Shown here: positions 47,960-58,980 of the stretch, piece after piece
Layout of the letters: each line of letters starts with the position of its first letter
Position numbering within the stretch: the first letter of the stretch is position 1
Source of the DNA: Theropithecus gelada
Lineage: Eukaryota; Chordata; Mammalia; Primates; Cercopithecidae
DNA length: 64,000 bases
NCBI RefSeq assembly: GCF_003255815.1
Contig: NC_037670.1
Location: 31,498,251 to 31,562,250 of the forward strand
Direction of reading: 5' to 3'
Notes under the pieces: generated by a model
The model's database searches: none
The model's input: the letters and a program-made list of their open reading frames with translations, nothing else
Told to the model about the DNA's origin: nothing
Program-made: the position numbers and the translations under genes

Positions 47960-48666
47960 TTAAGTTCTCTTTACAGATATTAAAAATAATGGCTTAAATA
48001 AGTCTTATGTAAACAAAATATGATGAGTGTAGAATCAACAAGAAAAAGCCTTTTAAGAATTCACACTGGAACTTTATTCCTATCTAGCCTCTTAAAAAAT
48101 GGTAACTTTCTTTTTTTTTCCTTTTAAAATGAAAACGTTTGACCTACTTTACAATTATTCTTGTGCTTCTATAAACTTGGATTATCCAAAATTTTAGTTT
48201 CCTAGATTTGGCATACATTCCCTAGTATTTCTTGTGTTTAAAATGAATTTCCCTTTTCCTGCCACTTACGTAAACCATTGATTATCTGAAATCACCAAGT
48301 GTCCTCCATGCCGTTGGATAATTGAAGCTGGATCTATTTAAATACATAATGAAGCCCTGAGCTTCATCTTATCTCTGCACTCAAAGGGGCTGTTATGCAA
48401 AATGCATTTTTTGCTGATTATATTTTGTCTGTTGGCAAGAACTTTGCTTATTCCCTTCACTGAACTGTATACAGTATTTATAGCATCCCCAGAAGGCAAA
48501 GGAAGAATCACAAAATTCACTCTCTTTACCTGTTTGCTGCTGTTTGTTTAATGGGAGGTGATTTGTGGTTAGCAAGTTGAGAGGGTACCATTGGGTGGTC
48601 TCTCCTTCCTGCCTTTTTGACTTCTGGATTCTGACGAAGGGACCCTTCATGAATCTGATGTCCCTA

Positions 48667-48706
48667 ACTAACCTTGCCTGGTTCAAGAAGGGGAGGCAAG
48701 GTTAGT
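48667..48706. repeat. Perfect 13-bp inverted repeat, 14-base loop
   Basis: actaaccttgcct (48667-48679) and aggcaaggttagt (48694-48706) are exact inverse copies. It lies in unique intron sequence, not in a repeat I know. Confidence 0.88.
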
Positions 48707-49199
48707 GGCTTCAAATGGCTTTTTCTAGCATGTCAGAATTTATATCCTGGAGAGACCTTGAGGAACAACATTGTGTCAGGTCAGGAGTCCCCAGTTGAGG
48801 TGTTAGGCCAGTGAATGGTCAAGAAATGTTGCAAGACTTTTCTCCACCCAACTAGCTGTTGAAAGCAGTCAATGGAGAGTTCGTCTCCTCTCTTGTGGAC
48901 ACATAGCTCCCTGCCTGCCACTGCAAAAGGACAAAGTTTGCAGAAAAGCTCATTTATTGAATAGTCCTTCTGAGAAATTGATTTGGCTTAATGATAGAGA
49001 ATGGTAGGGGCTGTCATTTTATTTAGACAGGACAGTGGGAGCAAAAGTTCTCTCTAATGGAACTGCCTTCAGCCATTGACAGATTTTTAAAAAGTTTGGG
49101 GGAACTGAGGCATACTTAATGGTGAAAAGGGCTGATGGCTAAATTTTTCATACAGCTGTCATCACACATTTCTATATATGTTTCTTTAGGTTTGGGGGC

Positions 49200-49770
49200 T
49201 CTTTTTATTTTATAATTATTTTTTCTTTTAAATTGTGGTACACCACACATAAAATTTACCATCTAGCCATTTTTAAGTGGACAGTTGAGTGGCATTAAGT
49301 ACATTCATACTGTTGTGCAACTGTCACCATTATTAATCGCCAGAACTTTTTTTTTTTTTTTTTTTTTTGAGATGGAGTCTCACTCTGTCACCCAGGCTGG
49401 AGTGCAGTGGCATGATCTCGGCTCAGTGCAACCTCCACCTTCCAGGTTCAAGCGATTCTTGTGCCTCAGCCTCCCGAGTAGCTAGGACTACAGGCATGTG
49501 CCACCATGTCCAGCTAATTTTGTATTGTTAGTAGAGATGGGGTTTCACCATGCTCAGGCTGGTCTCCAACTCCTGGCCTCAAGTGATTTGCCCGCCTTGG
49601 CCTCCCAAAGTGCTGGGATTACAAGCATGAACCATTCTGCCCAGCCCATAACTCTTTTTCATCATGCAAAGCTTAAGCGCGGTCCCCGTTACTTAACAAC
49701 ATTCCATATCCCCTTCACTCCGGCCCCTAGCAACCACTGTCTGTCTTTATAAGTTCCAGGATAGCTGCTT
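49200..49770 (+). mobile_element. Old L1 fragment split by an AluS
   Basis: aaattgtggtacaccacaca, catttttaagtggacagttg, attcatactgttgtgcaact before the Alu, and catatccccttcactccggc, cagtttcttt-like decay after it, match one old L1-associated 3' segment. The same segment type recurs at 56950. Confidence 0.7.
49347..49647 (-). mobile_element. AluS-like element, full length
   Basis: Poly-T head, gagatggagtctcactctgt through aaccattctgcccagcc. Inserted in the old L1 fragment. Confidence 0.94.
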
Positions 49771-49864
49771 TGCCAAAATTAAATAGATACCATTCAAAGG
49801 GTGTTTAACTTTCGTCAGCTTCCTTCATTTTTACTTCTTAAGTGGAAGACAAAGGTGAACTCTC

Positions 49865-49872
49865 TGACGTCA
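49865..49872. promoter_or_regulatory. Full cAMP response element match
   Basis: TGACGTCA, the perfect palindromic CREB/ATF site with its CpG kept. Eight bases only, so occupancy is unknown. Confidence 0.3.
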
Positions 49873-50298
49873 GAATGGAGTGTGTTGCTATTGGCTGAAT
49901 TTGGCTGGGGTCCGCACAGGGGGAAGAAGAAGACCCACTTTCATTAAATAGGGAGAGCAAAAGGCTGTTGTTTCACAGAACATATCAGATTGTGGTCTTT
50001 CTTGGGCTTCCACGTGTACTACACAGACTCCTTTATTTTTGAGACATCCCCTGTTTTGCAGTGGAATTCTTACTTTGCTGGGAGATCAGTGAGGATGGGT
50101 AGAATTATGCTGAAGTAAGGAGCACTTAAATCTCAGTGGTTTAACATGCTTTCTCCTTCCTGGCATGATCGAGGCTGGCTCCAGAGCCGTACTCATCCTA
50201 GACTCTTTTGGATCCAGGCAGACAGAAGCTCTATCTTGACACAATGCTTCTGTGACTGTGGCAAAGGGGCAAAAGCCAATCAGGCTTTTGTTGAGTAG

Positions 50299-50306
50299 TG
50301 ACGTCA
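50299..50306. promoter_or_regulatory. Second full cAMP response element match
   Basis: A second TGACGTCA, 434 bases from the first, in the same unique intron stretch. Confidence 0.3.
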
Positions 50307-50420
50307 CTTCTACTGACATTTTACTGGCAAAAGCCAAGTGCCATGGCCATGCCTGGCTTCAGAGGGGGTCAGAAAGTTCTATTCTCCCATATTCCCAGAA
50401 TGAGAAGAGCTCAAAATATT

Positions 50421-50828
50421 GAATGGTCATGCCTGTAATCCCAGCACTTTGGGAGGCCGAGTCAGGGTGATCACCTGAAGTCAGGAGTTTAGGACCACCC
50501 TGGCCAACATGGTGAAACCCCTCTCTACTAAAAATACAAAAATTACCTGGGCTTGGTGATGCATGCCTGTAATCCCAGCACTTTGGTAGACTGAGGTGGG
50601 CGGATCACTTGAGGTCAGGAGTTCAAGACCAGACTGGCCAACATGGTGAAACCTCATCTCTACTAAAAATACAAAAGTTAGCTGGGTGTGTGGTTCCTTA
50701 GTAGCCTGTAGTCCCAGCTAGGGACTAGGGAGGCTGAGGCAGGAGGACCACGTGAACCTAGGAGGCGGAGGTTGCAATGAGCTGAGATTGTGCCCAGGCA
50801 CACTAGCCTGGGTGACAGAGTGAAATTC
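50421..50828 (+). mobile_element. Three-armed Alu (left-left-right)
   Basis: A left arm from catgcctgtaatcccagcac and the linker aaaaattacctgggc, then catgcctgtaatcccagcac with a second left arm (ctgaggtgggcggatcactt), then a right arm ending ctgggtgacagagtga. About 408 bases instead of about 300. Confidence 0.9.
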
Positions 50829-50831
50829 TAA

Positions 50832-50858
50832 AATATTAATAATAATAATAATAATAAT
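50832..50858. repeat. (AAT)n microsatellite at an Alu tail
   Basis: taa units at the end of the three-armed Alu. The same unit reappears after the next Alu at 51151-51165. Confidence 0.93.
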
Positions 50859-51150
50859 GGCTGGGTGCAGTGGGTCACGCCTGTAATCCCAACACTTTGG
50901 GAGGCTGAGGCAGGCAGATCACGAGGTCAGGAGATCGAGACCATCCTGGCTAACATGGTGAAACCCTGCCTCTACTAAAAATACAAAAATTAGCTAAGCA
51001 TGGTGTCGGGTGCCTGTAGTCCCAGGTACTAGGGAGGCTGAGGCAGGAGAATGGCGTGAACCCAGGAGGCGGAGCTTGCAGTGAGCTGAGATTGCACCAC
51101 TGCACTCCAGCCTGGGCAACAGAGCCAGACTCCATCTTTAAAAAAGAAAA
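50859..51150 (+). mobile_element. AluY-like element inserted in an (AAT)n tail
   Basis: ggctgggtgcagtgggtcac through cagactccatctttaaaaa. AluY-like gatcacgaggtcaggagatc and gagaatggcgtgaaccc. (AAT)n lies on both sides. Confidence 0.94.
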
Positions 51151-51742
51151 ATAATAATAATAATAGTAATTGAATGGGTAATGCTTATGACTCTGCAGCC
51201 TGGCTTTCAGAGCAATTAATAAGAGCTGGGGGTCAGGATCAGTGTGTCATATTAAACAAGGAAAAAACAGAACCAAAGCATTTTTTTTTAAGAACAGGGT
51301 TGGTGGCGATTGGGATTTATAATAAATGACTGTGTTTCCTACTTTTTCTGGGCTTTTTTTCCCTCTATCTGTGAACAATGGTCATCTGAGTCCCTTCTGG
51401 ATAAATATTTTTATTTAAATTCTTAAGTTCATAACATATATTCAACCAAGCTAGCTGTCAGAAATTTCAGATCTTTCTATCCGTTGCTCAGGTATTATGT
51501 CAGGGTTGTAGGTATTTCCTTTTCTTACTCCATGAGTTAGGGGGTAAGGGTAGGGGCTGGGAGGTTCTAACTGAGGCAGAGATGAGAGAGGTTTGCCTTG
51601 AAGAGATGGATGTGGACTGCCCCTGAGCTTCCACCTGCCAGGTGTTGGTGCAGGAACCATAGCCTCTCCTTACTGCTTCATGCACCTCTGCAGGGATTGC
51701 ATCTGGATGCCCCCACATTATCCTTTAAAAATGGGTGAAGAT

Positions 51743-52037
51743 GGCCAGGCATGGTGGCTCACGCCTGTAATCCCAGCACTTTGGGAGGCCGAGGCTGGTA
51801 GATCGCTTGAGGTCAGGAGTTCGAGACCAGCCTGGCCAACATGGAGAAACCCCATCTCTACTAAAAGTACAAAAATTAGCTGGGCGTGGTGGTGGACACC
51901 TGTAATCCCAACTCCTCGGGAGGCTGAGGCAGGAGAATCTCTTGAACTCGGGAGGCGGAGGTTGCAGTGAGCCGAGATTGTGCTGCTACTGTGCTCCAGC
52001 CTGGGCGACAGAGAGACTCCGTCTCAAAGAAAAAACA
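51743..52037 (+). mobile_element. AluS-like element, full length
   Basis: ggccaggcatggtggctcac through gagactccgtctcaaag and a short tail. gtgaaga is repeated on both flanks. Confidence 0.95.
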
Positions 52038-52239
52038 GGCGTGAAGACATGGACTCCACTAAAATCTAAAAGCTCCTCATTTCCACTGAGCCATACAAAC
52101 AAAATGGAAAACAAGTTTCGGGTCAAGGAACCAGCTTTTTATCAGGTACTACCAGGCACTTGGGAGGACAAGGAAATGGTGGAGAAGGGTGAAGCTTCTT
52201 GGAACTTCCTTTGTAGTTTTGTAAGGACAATATTTAATG

Positions 52240-53400
52240 AACACTAAAAATATGAAGTATCATATTTTTAGCATAGTTATAGAAAAATTATACTCAACTA
52301 TTAGGATAATATACCTTGGAAGGATGTTCTTTGAAACTTTCTATGATAGTTTAACGTATACACAGAAAAGGCACATTTTGATGGTGTTTAACAAACTGAA
52401 CACACCCCTGTCATACACCCATGTAAGCAGCACCCAGATGAAGAAACAGAAGGTGGCCAGCACCCCAGAAACCTCTCTTGTGCTTCTTACCAGATTCTAC
52501 CCATTGCATCTCATCCCATCAAAAAAACCTGCCCTCTTGACTTCTAATAGTATATATTAGTTTATCTGTGTTGGTACTTGATATGGTTTGGCTGTGTTCC
52601 CACCCAAATCTCATCTTGAATTGTAGTTCCTGTAATCCCCACTTGTCGTGGTAGGGAGCCATTGGGAGGTAATTGAATCATGAGGGCAGTTACCTCCATA
52701 CTGTTCTCGTGATAGTGAGTGAGTTCTCACTAGATCTGATGGTTTTATAAGGGGCTTTCCCCCCTGCTTCATTCTGTACTTCTCCTCGCTGCCACCATGA
52801 GAAGAAGTTGTTTGCTTCCCCTTCGCCATGATTGTGAGTTTCCTGAGGCCTCCTCAGCCATGCTGAACTGTGAGTCAATTAAACTTCTTTCTTTTATGAA
52901 TTACCCAGTCTTGGATATGTCTTTGTTAGCAGCATGAAAATGGACTAATACAGTACTTCATATAAATAGAATCCTACAGTATATATACTGCAGTGCATCT
53001 GATTCCTTCCCCAAAATGATATGTGCAAGATTTATGTGTGTTAGTCTATAGTTATAGTTCCTCCATTCTTGCTGTATAGTATTTCATTGTGTGATTATCC
53101 CACATATTCATCCATTCCCCTATTGGTTGCATCTGGATGGTGTCCAGTTTCACCCATGATATGCTGCTGTGCATGTTCTGGTGTGTATATTTTTGTGTGC
53201 ATATGAATGTGTTTCTCTTTAGTGTGTAACTAGAGTGCATTTTCTGGGTCACAGGGTGTACATATATTCAACTTTAGTAAGTAATATCCGACAGTTTTCT
53301 AAAGCAGTTGTGCAAGTTTACTTTCCAGCTGGCAGTCAGCAGTGCATAGCAGTTCTGGTTACTCCGTATGTTTGCCAACACTGGGTATTTTCATCTTGAA
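52240..53400 (+). mobile_element. Old L1-type fragment split by a MaLR LTR
   Basis: gtaagcagcacccagatgaa and acacccctgtcatacaccca before the LTR, and ttcatataaatagaatccta, tcattgtgtgattatcccac, gtttgccaacactgggtatt after it, belong to one old 3' LINE segment. Decayed. Confidence 0.7.
52579..52952 (+). mobile_element. Solo LTR, MaLR type (THE1/MST/MLT1A-like)
   Basis: Begins tgatatggtttggctgtgtt and ends atggactaataca. A perfect 5-base target duplication gtact (52574-52578 and 52953-52957) shows that it entered the old LINE fragment. Confidence 0.93.
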
Positions 53401-53491
53401 AGTTTTTTGTTTTTTTTTTTAAGGAAAAATACTTACCAGATTATTTTTCCATCTGAGCTGGTTCCTTTCCTAATTAAAAAAAAAAAAACGA

Positions 53492-53796
53492 GGCTGGGCG
53501 TGGTGGCTCACACTTGTAATCCCAGCACTTAGGGAGGCTGAGGCAGGCGGATCACAAGGTCAAGAGATCGAGACCATCCTGGCCAACATGGTGAAACCCT
53601 GTCTCTACTAAAAAAAATACAAAAATTAGCTGGGCATGGTGGCGCATGCCTGTAATCCCAGCTACTCGGGAGACTAAGGCAGGAGAATCGCTTGAACCCA
53701 GGAGGCAGAGGTTGCAGTGAGTCGAGATTGCACCACTGCACTCCAGCCTGGTGACAGAGCGAGACTCCATCTCAAAAAAAAAAAAAAAAAAAAAAA
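53492..53796 (+). mobile_element. Alu element (AluS/Y), full length
   Basis: ggctgggcgtggtggctcac through ctccatctc and an A tail of about 22. The preceding A run sits at its insertion point. Confidence 0.95.
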
Positions 53797-54458
53797 GTGG
53801 GGGGGAATAACCCCACCTAACGAGATACCCACTTATTGTGAGGCACTGAGAGATCCAGTGATCGAGCTTTGTACAGAACACCAGCAGGAACAAGCTTAGT
53901 GCTTTCATTAGCTGTAGGGGGGCCTCTCTTTTTCTGGTGGAACTTCAAGGTGATACATAAGGACAAACTATAAGATAATGACCTGCGAAGACGAGATAAC
54001 TATAACATAAAGTGAAGCAAATTTAATCTCATAAATAGACATGCATTTTTTTCCCCCTAAGTTTCTCAATCTACAAGTCCTCACCTGTGGCTTCCAATGT
54101 CTTTATCACCTCGCCTCCTCCCACTCAGTCTTTACAAAGTGATTCCATTTGCTTTGTCAGGTGGTGCTTCTGCTGTTTCTTCTTGGATTGTCTAGCGTAT
54201 TGAAATCTTCTTTATCCACGGGCAAAATATTTGTTATCCACATAACAACTGCTGGACCAGTTAGGTTTGCCCAGTGGGAGGTGACTTTGTTGGTTGACAC
54301 CGTTTTTAATATTTGATGCTGTTTCTTATGTGGAATACAAACCTGATCCGATTCAGAAATAATAAAGATAAAGTACTCTCTTGACTTAAGTTCCAGCTGC
54401 CAGCCAGCACAGAGTCATGTGCTGGTGGGGTCCTGTTAATAAAATGTTGTTTACAAGT

Positions 54459-54785
54459 GGCTGGGCGAGGTGGCTCACACCTGTAATCCCAGCACTTTGG
54501 GAGGCCGAGGCAGGCAAATCACTTGAAGTCAGGAGTTCGAGACCAGCCTAGGCAACATGATGAAACCCCATCTCTACTAAAAATATAAAACTTAGCCAGG
54601 CGTGGTGGCACATGCCTGTAGTCCCAGCTGCTCGGGAGGCTGCACGAGAATTGCTTGAACCTGGGAGGCAGAGGCTGTAGTAAGCCAAGATCGTTCCACT
54701 GCGCTCCAGCCTGGGCGACAGAGCAAGACCCTGTCTCCAAAAAAAAAAAAAACCAACACCAACACCAGCAACAAAAACCCAGAAT
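54459..54785 (+). mobile_element. AluS-like element, full length
   Basis: ggctgggcgaggtggctcac through ccctgtctcc and an A tail that has picked up (aacacc)n units. tgtttacaag and tgtttataag flank it. Confidence 0.94.
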
Positions 54786-55771
54786 TTTGTTTATAAGCCA
54801 TCACTCAAATGAGTCAGAAAACTAAGCTTCAAAGGAAAAAACAATGAAGTGTTTTTGTGCATGAAAAATGATGTTAGTAGCTCCTTTAGTATTGTCGTGG
54901 CTGAATAGACTATTTCTTGAGATGGACTAACTTCTGAGCATTTGTTTCACCTCTCTGGACTTAAGAGAATACCTGAAAAGGTCCAGTATCTCCTCACCTG
55001 TAAAAACTCATTGATTGAATTCCTAAAGAATCATTAATAGTGAGTTATCACACATGTGCTGTCTCTTGAAAACTATTCTGACTTGCCTTTGAGAACACCG
55101 AGTCACGCCAGTCCCACTTAGGTCACCATTGGTGGGTGTTGGTCACCATTTTCTTAATGCCCATCTCAAACAGACCACTTTTAGCACGTGGAGTGTTGTT
55201 GGGCGGCTGCAATTCTTAGAGGCTCCCATGGAGTCCCCAAAGACAGTATTTCTTCTGGCTACCTGACCGCTTCCCCAGCCCTAGTTCTGTCTTGCTGCTT
55301 AGCACCAGGATAGGACCTTTGGATCTGGGTTGCAGTGGTTCACGAGGGCAGGGCTGTTGTAGCTTCCTATGTCAGTAATGTCCCTCAGTCCCACTCATGC
55401 CCTGTGACTGACCAGACTTATCTGGAAACCGACCTTTACTTCACAGGCACCCTTGTGAGTAGACACCAAGTTGTCTGTGTTAGGAGTGTCACTGTCACAT
55501 GTGAATTCAATAAGTACATTGAGTGAGCAGACGTGGTGGCTTCGTTCAGGACAGCCCTTGAAGGAGAGGAGGGGAGAGTGGGCATCTGACCTGAGACTCA
55601 CTTTTTGTTACTAATTTCCTGAAGGAAGAGGAGGTCAGGTTAGCCTTATCCGTGGGTGTCTAGACCTGTCACCTCGACTGCCAGGCATTGCTTCTCTGGA
55701 AATGCTCCGGTTCATTTTTCTTAAGTTCCTAAGAGGTGCCTTTTTCTACCTGCCCCTTCTTCCTGGTACAG

Positions 55772-55996
55772 ACCACTAGCCAGACGGAGCTCGAAAACTG
55801 GATCACCGCCATCCACTCTGCCTGCGCCACTGCGGTCGCAAGACACCACCACAAGGAAGACACGCTCCGACTCCTGAAATCAGAGATCAAAAAACTGGAA
55901 CAGAAGATTGACATGGATGAAAAGATGAAGAAAATGGGCGAAATGCAGCTGTCTTCAGTCACTGACTCAAAGAAAAAGAAAACAATATTAGATCAG
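55772..55996 (+). CDS. TIAM1: TIAM1 fourth coding exon (residues 529-603, PH helix and coiled coil)
   Basis: A 225-base exon of 75 codons, phase 0 at both ends. The acceptor is tcctggtacAG|A and the donor CAG|GTAATC. Residues 532-546 (QTELENWITAIHSAC) are the C-terminal alpha-helix of the first PH domain, with the near-invariant PH tryptophan at Trp538. From about residue 556 a heptad-like run of charged and leucine/isoleucine residues (DTLRLLKSEIKKLEQKIDMD, continuing to about 590) forms the coiled coil of the PH-CC-Ex module. A KKKK run at residues 595-598 follows. I recall Lys595 as a reported HUWE1 ubiquitination site, and the residue here is lysine. The exon is in frame, so skipping it would remove the PH helix and the coiled coil without a frameshift. 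Confidence 0.97.
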
Positions 55997-56423
55997 GTAA
56001 TCGTTCTTCCGTGTTTAGATCCAGACAAAATTGTTAGGTCTCTAAAAGGTTTTTTTTCTTTTTTTGCTGTTTTGGAATCGTGAAACTTCATCAGATATCT
56101 CCTTGACAGCCTGTCATCCAGGATGCTGAGTTCTTTATTGTGACTGTCGGTGTTCTTCACTCTTTGTTCGTAGCTGATTGTTAACAACTAAACGTAACAA
56201 TACTACATTGAATGAAAGACGGAAACCCAATAGAGGAGCCCCCGGCCCCCACCAAGGATGTGCTGTTCTAGGGGATCTGTGTAACTGGAAAGTTTGCAAT
56301 TTCATTTCCCATATTATCAGACTGACCTGGAGTTCTCTTATGGTGGGGACTCATTTCTTACTCCTCAGTAAATTTTGAATTCTTAATTTGGAAAAGGTAA
56401 AGTACATTCAAAAGATATATCTG

Positions 56424-56720
56424 GCTGGGCGTGGTGGCTCATGCCTGTAATCCTAGCACTATGGGAGGCTGAGGTGGGCATATTCGTTTGAGCCCAGGAG
56501 TTCAAGACCAGCCTGGCCAACATGGCAAAACCCCATCTCTACACAAAAAATACAAAAATTAGCCACAACTATAGTCTCAGGAGGCTGAGATGGGAGGATC
56601 ATCTGAGCCTGGGAGGTGGAGGCTGTGGTGGGCCAAGATTGTACCATTGTACTCCAGCCTGGGTGACAGAGCAAGACTATCTCTCTATATATCTAGATAT
56701 AAATATATATATATATATAA
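56424..56720 (+). mobile_element. Alu element with (TA)n tail
   Basis: ggctgggcgtggtggctcat through cagagcaagactatctctct, then about 40 bases of tata. The segment after aattagcca is shortened by about 25 bases. Confidence 0.92.
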
Positions 56721-56949
56721 AATTGCTTTATATGTGCATATTTCATGCTAAACAGAAAAGATTGAGTGAAATGAACAAAGGACATTTTTGCCTGCTATTC
56801 AGCTGTCAGTAACAGCTATCTGGTAATGCTTTGACGCTTTGTCCTTCGCTTAGGAAAGAATTACATGAATAAATGATATTTAAATATTTGAACAATTGAC
56901 ATGGGCCTTCCACATTTCTCTCCCTCTAGGGTTTCCCTTTGTTACCTGA

Positions 56950-57410
56950 CATTGTGTTTTTTAAAATTGACCCAAAATTCACATAATGTAAAATCAACCA
57001 TTTTAACACGAACAATTCAGTAGCATTGAGTATGTGTACAATGTGGTGCAGCCACTACCTCATCTAGCCCTGAAATGTGTTAATCTGCACCAAAAGGTAA
57101 CCCCATACCTGTGAAGCAGTTGCTCGCCTCTGCCCCTGGCACTGTCTTCTTGGATTTGCCTATTCTAGATGTTTCATGTGAATGGAATTCCACAGTACAT
57201 GGCCTCTTGTGTCTGGCTCCTTCCCTGAGCTTCATGTTTTGGAGGTGGATCCATGTGGTAGCATACATCAGCACTTTACTCCTGAGTGCTGGCTGAATCG
57301 TATTCTGTTGTATGTATACACCATGGTGTGTTTATTGGCCATTTGTTGATGGACATTCGAGCTGTTTCCACCTTTTGCGAACAGTGCTGCTGTGAACACG
57401 TGTGTACAGT
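56950..57410 (+). mobile_element. Old L1-type 3' fragment
   Basis: aaaatcaaccattttaacac, ggtgcagccactacctcatc, cctattctagatgtttcatg, gtgtttattggccatttgtt, acagtgctgctgtgaacacg match the same old LINE segment seen at 49200. Confidence 0.75.
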
Positions 57411-57454
57411 GATACTATATTTTGTCGAAGCACAAAGGGAGATTTCAGCTATTC

Positions 57455-57650
57455 ATCATTATCTGTCAGCATCACTGAGCCTTCGCTCTATGCCAGACCT
57501 TGTCCTTAGGCTTGTATTATCTTTTTCAAACATCCCAACAGCCTTATGAGGTAGGTATTATTTTGCCACTTTGAAAAATGAGGGAATGTCTCAGAGACAT
57601 GCTACAGCTGGAACTTTGTATTCCAGAGCCTAGGTCTCCACCGTCTTGTG
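57455..57650 (+). mobile_element. MIR SINE
   Basis: gagccttcgctctatgccag, cagccttatgaggtaggtat, gaaaaatgagggaatgtctc match the MIR core. Confidence 0.75.
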
Positions 57651-58108
57651 TTCCGCTTCCACCCTTTGTTCCAGGCTACCACGCTCTTCCCAAAAGCACT
57701 TGGTCGAGTGCTTCTAGCCTTTAATTCGTCTCACTTTTCTTTATGTGAAAACCCACCTCTTGTTAAGTCATATAGTTCTCTGGTGATGGAAATCTCTACA
57801 TTTTTACTTCTTCAGTCTTGTGTTTGTAGCCCAGAGCTTGGAGTTGACAGACCTATCATGCCCCCAGTACGAACTCCAAGATAGGAGGGAACAGAAGAAC
57901 TTGTCATTTTCTATTTATGATGCTGAATTTATGGCTGTAGATCTTTGCAGAAGGAAACATAAGTAACTAAGAAACTTAGGTACCTGTTGTTTATTCCTTA
58001 GGATTATAGTGAATGCCTTTACGACATGTAGATTTGTATAGGATGAAAATATTAACATTTGTTTCCCGTGTTCTCACTTTTTCTTTTCCCGTGTTTTCAC
58101 TACTGTAG

Positions 58109-58294
58109 ATCTTTGTCTGGGAGCAAAATCTCGAGCAGTTCCAAATGGACCTCTTTCGTTTCCGCTGTTATTTAGCCAGCCTGCAGGGTGGGGAGCTGCC
58201 AAACCCCAAAAGGCTTCTTGCTTTTGCAAGTCGACCAACGAAAGTGGCCATGGGCCGCCTTGGAATCTTTTCCGTATCATCGTTTCATGCCCTG
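58109..58294 (+). CDS. TIAM1: TIAM1 fifth coding exon (residues 604-665, Ex region)
   Basis: A 186-base exon of 62 codons, phase 0 at both ends. The acceptor is cactactgtAG|A, with a T-rich tract upstream, and the donor is CTG|GTGAGT, whose +1 to +6 match the consensus. It encodes IFVWEQNLEQFQMDLFRFRC (604-623) and ends in SVSSFHAL (658-665). This is the first part of the Ex (extra) region that packs with the PH domain and coiled coil to make the protein-binding and membrane-targeting module. In human the sequence continues into a basic segment and then the Ras-binding, PDZ and DH-PH domains. None of these is found in the 5.7 kb remaining, so the gene runs off the right edge of the window. 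Confidence 0.97.
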
Positions 58295-58675
58295 GTGAGT
58301 AGAAGCTAATGAATTTTTGAAAAACATTAAGCTTGACACTTAATCCTGAGCAGGACTTGACAAGAGTCTCCTAAGTGTTTTTCAAGCTTCCTGCTGTGTG
58401 TGGATTTCTGAAATGCCCTCCTATTGCAGTGGATGCAAAGTTCCATTTAAACCTGTCCAAAATATATTAAGCATCTCTTGATGGGGGTGGCCTAAGCTGT
58501 TGTGCAAAGAAAATATGAAAGGTACCATCTTCAGTGTTGTTCACATGTAGTCTTTGTTGATAGCTCTTGTTGTCTTCAGGCAGTGTCACGTTTGGAACCC
58601 AAATACCTATTTTTTATATTAACTTTGTGGTAATGGTGAGTGGAGTGCTCACTCTCATACATCAATGCATTCTCA

Positions 58676-58980
58676 GGCTGGGTATGATGGCTCAGCACTG
58701 CGGGAGGCCAACGCAGGCGGATCACCTGAGGTCAGGAGTTCGAGACCAGCCTGGCCAACATGGTGAAACCCCGTTTCTATTAAAAGTACAGAAATTACCT
58801 GGGTGTGTTGGCGCACACCTGTAATCCCAGCTACTCGGGAGGCCGAGGCCTGAGAATTGCTTGAACCTGGGAGGAGGTTGCAGTGAGCCAAGATCGTACC
58901 ACTGCACTCCAGCCTAGATGACAGAGTGAGACTCTGTCTCAAAAAAAAAAAAAAAAAAATATACACACACACACACACAT
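58676..58980 (+). mobile_element. AluS-like element with (CA)n tail
   Basis: ggctgggtatgatggctcag (lacking about 12 bases of the left-arm B-box region) through gagactctgtctc, an A tail and about nine CA units. cattctca is repeated on both flanks. Confidence 0.94.

Larger units (their letters stand above)
36335..55771 (+). other. TIAM1: TIAM1 intron between exons C and D (19.4 kb)
   Basis: Bounded by GTTTGT and tggtacAG. It is the largest and most repeat-laden intron here, with about fourteen Alu bodies, several old L1 fragments (37540-38530, 39675-40600, 41692-42441, 49200-49770, 52240-53400), two MaLR LTRs with perfect target duplications, AT-rich and polypyrimidine low-complexity tracts and a complex local duplication (39098-39431). 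Unique-looking stretches are 42770-47040, 47960-49190, 51190-51740 and 54790-55760. No coding exon is visible in them. Confidence 0.92.
55997..58108 (+). other. TIAM1: TIAM1 intron between exons D and E (2.1 kb)
   Basis: Bounded by GTAATC and actactgtAG. It holds an Alu with an AT-rich tail (56424-56720), an old L1-type fragment (56950-57410) and a MIR (57455-57650). The last 450 bases before exon E look unique. Confidence 0.93.
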
